Shown here one piece after another: positions 60,542 through 64,000 of a DNA stretch of 64,000 nt. The position numbers were made by a program, and so were the translations under genes. The notes beneath the pieces were generated by a model. That model made no database searches. It was not told the origin of the DNA and worked only from the letters and a program-made list of their open reading frames with translations. Positions within the stretch are counted from its first letter, which is position 1. Each line of letters begins with the position of its first letter. Source of the DNA: Roseihalotalea indica. Its GTDB lineage: Bacteria > Bacteroidota > Bacteroidia > Cytophagales > Cyclobacteriaceae. Where the stretch lies: positions 806,001 through 870,000 of the forward strand of contig NZ_JAINFL010000001.1 of NCBI RefSeq assembly GCF_022458895.1. The letters run 5' to 3'.

Positions 60542-60705
60542 GTAATTAGCATCAACGGCCAACTCCATCCGAAACATAAAACCGATGACTGGCTTCCGGG
60601 TTCGGAACTCATGATGGCAGATATGGTTTGCAGAAAAGCTTCAGTAACCATTGCCACGAGAGTTTGCGGAGGAGCTGCGCTATACCGCAAAGGGTATCGG
60701 TAGGA
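60542..60705 (+). pseudogene. Decayed duplicate of the 3' end of the 58477 gene
   Basis: From 60563 the frame reads LHPKHKTDDWLPGSELMMAD and continues MVCRKASVTIA, matching PHPKRETDDRLSGLELMMAG and LVCEQASVTIA of the intact protein (residues about 172-205). An in-frame TGA lies at 60539, and a frameshift occurs near 60653 (GCCACGAG versus GCCAACGAG). It is a non-functional relic of the gene 1.5 kb upstream. Confidence 0.75.
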
Positions 60706-60713
60706 GAAGTAAC

Positions 60714-60771
60714 AAAAAAAGAGAGCCTCCTATTTCAGGCTCAGTAATCTGACCTAAAAATAGAGGTTCTC
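60714..60771 (-). terminator. Rho-independent terminator for yceI
   Basis: On the minus strand GAGAACCTCTATTT pairs with AAATAGGAGGCTCTC across a loop (one bulge, one wobble) and is followed at once by seven T residues. It is about 70 bp downstream of the yceI stop. Confidence 0.8.
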
Positions 60772-60841
60772 TTCGCCTATATCTTACTTATCTGAATAAT
60801 AGATAATTTATCTCACTGAGGTGGGCAAGTCACAGAATAAC

Positions 60842-61456
60842 TTATTTCCCTACTGCATTTTCTGCTACTAGTGATACTTGCAGGTGAAATTCGTCGTAGA
60901 TCGTCTTGTCGCCTAGGTTATCAAAGAAGCTACCAGAACCATAGCGCACATCGTATTTAGAACGGTCTATGGTGATAGAAGCATCGGCAGTTACCTGGTT
61001 GCCCTGGGTGGTTACCGTAGCTGGAAATGTCACTTCATGGGTCTTCTCTTTGATAGTTAAGTCACCAGTGATTTCGTATTTGTTATCGCCCTGAGCTTCC
61101 ACATTAGTGATGTCTAGCTTAGCAGTAGGGTAAGTAGCCACACCAAAAAAGTCATCAGATTTCAGGTGGCCTTCCAGTTTGCCTTTATTCTCACCTTCCA
61201 AGTCAGTATTGGTGAGGGTGTTCATATCAATGGTAAAATTACCACCTACCAGCGTGCCGTCTTCCAGCATGAGCGTTCCTTCTTGTAAGCTGATAGTGCC
61301 TATGTGCTCCCCGGTAACTTTTTCACCTTTCCAGGAAACTTCGCTTTGCTGGGTATTCACGTTATAGGTAACGGTTTCCTTTTCAGGCAGGGTAAATGCA
61401 GTGGCTACTACGGTAGCGAACAGCAATATGAGGGTTTTTAATGGTAACGTTTTCAT
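60842..61456 (-). CDS. YceI-family polyisoprenoid-binding periplasmic protein
   Basis: 204 residues with a signal peptide (TLILLFATVVATAF). The YceI beta-barrel has VTYNVNTQQSEVSWKGEKVTGEHIGTI, MNTLTNTDLEGENKGKLEGHLKSDDFF and ITIDRSKYDVRYGSGSFFDNLGDKTIYDEFHLQVSL, matching the family. These proteins bind long isoprenoid lipids; related ones respond to acid or osmotic stress. It is divergent from a peroxiredoxin-like gene across 317 bp that include a repeated operator-like word, and is followed by a strong terminator. Confidence 0.93.
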   Translation of the reverse strand: MKTLPLKTLILLFATVVATAFTLPEKETVTYNVNTQQSEVSWKGEKVTGEHIGTISLQEGTLMLEDGTLVGGNFTIDMNTLTNTDLEGENKGKLEGHLKSDDFFGVATYPTAKLDITNVEAQGDNKYEITGDLTIKEKTHEVTFPATVTTQGNQVTADASITIDRSKYDVRYGSGSFFDNLGDKTIYDEFHLQVSLVAENAVGK

Positions 61457-61773
61457 GTTAGTCAGTCAATAAAATAGTAAAAGTTGGTTTCTGATTAATA
61501 ACTATTGTATATACATTAATTGTATATACTTTGTTTCATTTATCTAAAATATATTTTTGAATCAGATCCAGAAGTACCTGAGGAGTATACAGAAAGCCTG
61601 ACAATCAGATGCTTTCAGATTTTATAGCCTAGCACCAAAACTCTATTTCCTACCCTCTATGGATTCAAATGTCATAAACATGTGATACTTCTGTGATAAA
61701 TAAGCGTCTCATAATCACGTACTTAGATTTAATGAAAGAGGGGCAGGTTTTTTCTAAACTTAAAAATTGTCTT
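61457..61773. promoter_or_regulatory. Divergent promoter region with paired TTGTATATAC words
   Basis: TTGTATATAC occurs at 61505-61514 and 61520-61529, each containing the perfect palindrome GTATATAC, 15 bp apart on centre. They lie about 50-75 bp upstream of the yceI start. Such a layout suits a dimeric regulator. No other gene is seen in the 317 bp. Confidence 0.4.
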
Positions 61774-62448
61774 ATGACACCACTATCCGAAGAATTATCT
61801 GAGCTAACCGGCAGTGTACAGCGAGAAACCTCTCCGAAACTACAACATGTCATCCATCAGTTTATTGAGAGCCTTCGGCGGCAAAATGCAGCCGAGCATA
61901 GTGTGCAGCTGGGAGATCATGTGGATGACTTTCTACTCAAAGATCAGCACCATAGGCCAGTTCGCTTATACGAACAGTTAGAGCGGGGTCCGGTGGTGCT
62001 GGTGTTTTTTCGCGGCGGGTGGTGCCCGTACTGTAATCTTACGCTCCGAGCATGGCGGTATGCCTGGCCGGATATTGAGTTTGTGGGCGGGAAGCTACTA
62101 GCCTTAACGCCGGAAAACCCGTCGCATGTGCAGCAAACTGTGCAAAAAAATAGTGTAGACTTTCCGGTGCTGCATGATATTCATAGTGAGGTGGCGCGGC
62201 ATTTCGGCATTTCAGTGGTGCTCTCCAACTATATGAGTGCCTTCTACCGCAGCCTGGGAATGAACACTTCTTTACGTAATGCTGATGTAGTGGCACGCTT
62301 ACCCTTGCCAGCAACCTATATAATTGACCAGCAGGCTACCGTTCAGTACGTTTTTGTAGAAGAAGATTACACCCGGCGGGCTGAAATTACGGATGTTTTA
62401 CAGGCCTTAAGCCATGTGCCGCAGGAAATGGTGCCATCGTATGGTTGA
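61774..62448 (+). CDS. Peroxiredoxin-like thioredoxin-fold protein
   Basis: 224 residues from the ATG at 61774 (MTPLSEELSELTGSVQ). The frame is open back to 61693, but a long leader is not expected; an ATG at 61732 is another option. The thioredoxin-fold core has VVLVFFRGGWCPYCNLTLRAW, with an intact CPYC active site, then LLALTPENPSHVQQTVQKN and a typical cis-Pro region (LPLPATYIID). It is AhpC/TSA-like but with a CxxC motif, so a peroxide- or disulfide-reducing role is likely. Transcribed away from yceI. Confidence 0.88.
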   Translation: MTPLSEELSELTGSVQRETSPKLQHVIHQFIESLRRQNAAEHSVQLGDHVDDFLLKDQHHRPVRLYEQLERGPVVLVFFRGGWCPYCNLTLRAWRYAWPDIEFVGGKLLALTPENPSHVQQTVQKNSVDFPVLHDIHSEVARHFGISVVLSNYMSAFYRSLGMNTSLRNADVVARLPLPATYIIDQQATVQYVFVEEDYTRRAEITDVLQALSHVPQEMVPSYG

Positions 62449-62584
62449 AAACAACTTGAGAGACAGATAAGCACTACAAAAAGAAGTACGCTTATTTGTC
62501 ATTTAATGGTCTTCTCATTAATATGTATAATAAATGGAATGCAGCAGAGAGAACGGATCTTCGGAGGGAATCTTAATCGCTACT

Positions 62585-63289
62585 ATGCAAAAGCATGCAC
62601 TCGTTATTGAAGACGATCAGGATATCGCCAATCTTATTCGGGTGAATCTACGAGACATCGACTGCGAAGCCGATATTGCTTCTACTGGTATTGATGGCCT
62701 GTACAGTGCTATTCATAAAACTTACGATATTATTATATTGGATATTATGCTGCCCACCATGGACGGTATGGAGGTATGCAAGCGTATTCGGCAGGAAAAA
62801 ATTACCACTCCCATTATTATGCTGACATCTAAGGCTGAGGAAATTGATAAGGTATTAGGGCTGAATCTGGGAGCTGATGATTACATGACCAAGCCCTTCA
62901 GTGTGCGGGAGCTGGTGGCTCGGGTAAAGGCGCGCATCCGTCGTTATGCCTTAGATCAGGAGCCAGAAGAAGTTACTTCGGGGGTATTTCAACAGGGAGG
63001 GCTGGTATTAGATACCATTAAACATAAGGTGTTGTTGCAGGGGCAGGTGATTGACCTTACAGCCAAAGAGTTTGATCTGCTCAAGCTGTTTATTCAGGAG
63101 GTGGGGCGTACTTTTACCCGAGAAGAATTGCTAAGTAAGGTCTGGGGATATTCGTACAGCGGCTATGAGCACACCGTAAACTCACACATTAATCGCCTCC
63201 GGCTAAAAATTGAAAAAGACCCGGCCAATCCGCAATATATTCTTACAGTATGGGGGGTAGGCTACAAATTCAACGATGAACTCGCATAA
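62585..63289 (+). CDS. OmpR-family response regulator
   Basis: 234 residues from the ATG at 62585 (MQKHALVIEDDQDIANL); the open frame from 62534 adds a stretch without receiver character. Receiver: acidic pocket EDD (9-11), phosphoacceptor Asp53 in IIILDIMLPTMDG, lysine in YMTKPFSVRELVARVKARIRR. C-terminal winged helix with LTAKEFDLLKLFIQEVGRTFTREELLSKVWGY and VNSHINRLRLKIEKDP. It overlaps the start of a histidine kinase gene by 14 bp; they form a two-component system. Confidence 0.95.
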   Translation: MQKHALVIEDDQDIANLIRVNLRDIDCEADIASTGIDGLYSAIHKTYDIIILDIMLPTMDGMEVCKRIRQEKITTPIIMLTSKAEEIDKVLGLNLGADDYMTKPFSVRELVARVKARIRRYALDQEPEEVTSGVFQQGGLVLDTIKHKVLLQGQVIDLTAKEFDLLKLFIQEVGRTFTREELLSKVWGYSYSGYEHTVNSHINRLRLKIEKDPANPQYILTVWGVGYKFNDELA

Positions 63290-64000
63290 CCCTAATCGCA
63301 CTCGTGGACTTCGCTGGGGAAGTCTCCAGTTCAAACTCTCCTTATTGTTTGCGGTACTTTTGCTCTCGGTCAGTGGAGTATATTTTTATATGATGTCCAC
63401 CTCTTCGGCTGATTACCTGGCCGAAATGACCCAGAAGCGTAACCTTGACCTGGCCGCCTCTATTGCCAAAGAACTGGCCATTGACTCCGCTACGAACGAG
63501 GTGCCTGGCGAAGAACTGGAAAACCTCTTTCACGCAGCCATGATCATCAACCCTAACATAAAGCTGTATATGATCGGGCACCAGGGAGAGATTCTAACTG
63601 CCTCCGCCAATCCGGGCGAGATCAAGGTGAAGTCCATCGATGTATCTAGGTTAGAGGCTTTTATTCACCGAACTGATTCCATGCCTATTTATGGTGACGA
63701 CCCTCGCTTTCCGGGCGAGCCAAAAGTGTTCTCGGCCACTTCATTGCTAAGCCGCGATGGGTCATTTCATTGTTATCTTTATATCACGTTAGGAAGTGAG
63801 CAAAAGTCCGATGTAGCCTCTATACGACAAAGCCACATTCTGTCAGTGCTGGGGCGGGCTCTGTTAGTAACCCTGGCCGTGACAATGATCATTGGGTTTC
63901 TGTTTGTGTTCTGGCTGACCAAAGACCTAAAGAAAGTATCTATGGCCGTTCGGCAGATGGCACAAGGCGATTATACGGCCCGGGTGCATGCCAATGCTTC
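63276..64000 (+). CDS. Two-component sensor histidine kinase (3' truncated by window end)
   Basis: Starts at the ATG at 63276, overlapping the response regulator by 14 bp, and runs off the right edge (about 241 codons visible). The N-terminus MNSHNPNRTRGLRWGSLQFK leads to a transmembrane segment (LSLLFAVLLLSVSGVYFYMM). A periplasmic sensing region of about 140 residues follows (DYLAEMTQKRNLDLAASIAKELA), then a second transmembrane segment (ALLVTLAVTMIIGFLFVFWL) and the start of a HAMP linker (KKVSMAVRQMAQGDYTARV). The kinase domain itself is not in the window. Confidence 0.9.
   Translation, partial: MNSHNPNRTRGLRWGSLQFKLSLLFAVLLLSVSGVYFYMMSTSSADYLAEMTQKRNLDLAASIAKELAIDSATNEVPGEELENLFHAAMIINPNIKLYMIGHQGEILTASANPGEIKVKSIDVSRLEAFIHRTDSMPIYGDDPRFPGEPKVFSATSLLSRDGSFHCYLYITLGSEQKSDVASIRQSHILSVLGRALLVTLAVTMIIGFLFVFWLTKDLKKVSMAVRQMAQGDYTARVHANA

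Larger units (their letters stand above)
60487..60841. other. 355-bp stretch after the cupin gene: gene relic and minus-strand terminator
   Basis: Holds a frameshifted remnant of the 58477 gene (60542-60705) and a terminator for yceI (60714-60771). Nothing else coding was recognised. Confidence 0.6.

Overview
The window reads as chromosomal DNA of a Bacteroidota member, most likely a free-living, gliding-type Cytophagales relative. The evidence is a PorX-type response regulator/PglZ protein of the type IX secretion system, a fused lpxC-fabZ gene beside lpxD and lpxA, an outer-membrane beta-barrel TonB receptor with a carboxypeptidase-like N-terminal domain, an ~800-residue FtsX/MacB-type permease, a LytS/LytTR pair, and some upstream motifs resembling the TAnnTTTG -7 element of this phylum. 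No rRNA, tRNA or CRISPR was seen. Species-level assignment is not possible from the sequence alone.

Layout. 0-6.5 kb: the end of a secreted cyanophycinase-like peptidase, a histidine-rich tandem-repeat secreted protein, an AraC/VOC/HEAT-like trio, and a large FAD/Fe-S oxidoreductase. 6.5-17.2 kb: a secreted Cys-His-Asp protein, aldehyde dehydrogenase, GrpB-like protein, an ABC permease, then a stress-response block: a SufR-like regulator divergent from Mn-type SOD, and a TetR regulator followed by nitroreductase, pirin and DsbA/FrnE genes. The tetR gene and the nitroreductase gene share an identical operator-like 14-mer. 17.3-23 kb: an Na+/H+ antiporter, a HAD/CAT-like/Nudix cluster and glycogen debranching enzyme.

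23-28.5 kb is an accessory, repeat-rich pocket. A 997-residue STAND/NB-ARC NTPase, with a glycine-zipper-like hydrophobic N-terminus, a coiled coil and C-terminal TPR-like repeats, lies between an intact vapB-type antitoxin (with a truncated vapC stump) and a decayed second copy of the vapB tail. This is the best candidate here for an undescribed, NLR-like defence or signalling protein. 28.5-33.3 kb holds a TonB receptor divergent from a LytS/LytTR two-component pair.

33-54.8 kb is mostly housekeeping: DusB, a CPBP protease, CdsA, glutamate-type dehydrogenase, phosphatidylserine decarboxylase, alanine dehydrogenase-TsaE-PorX (overlapping genes), HD phosphohydrolase, lpxD-lpxC/fabZ-lpxA-ABC ATPase, MutS2 and Lgt. 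Phospholipid and lipid A synthesis are both represented.

54.8-60.8 kb is a second accessory stretch: an ECF sigma factor with a very short translationally coupled partner, an AraC regulator, an LGFP-repeat protein with an unassigned C-terminal domain, a 115-bp nested palindrome, an unassigned gene with a frameshifted copy of its 3' end about 1.5 kb downstream, a DUF1772-like membrane protein and an exported cupin. The window ends with YceI, a peroxiredoxin-like protein and an OmpR-type regulator overlapping a truncated sensor kinase.
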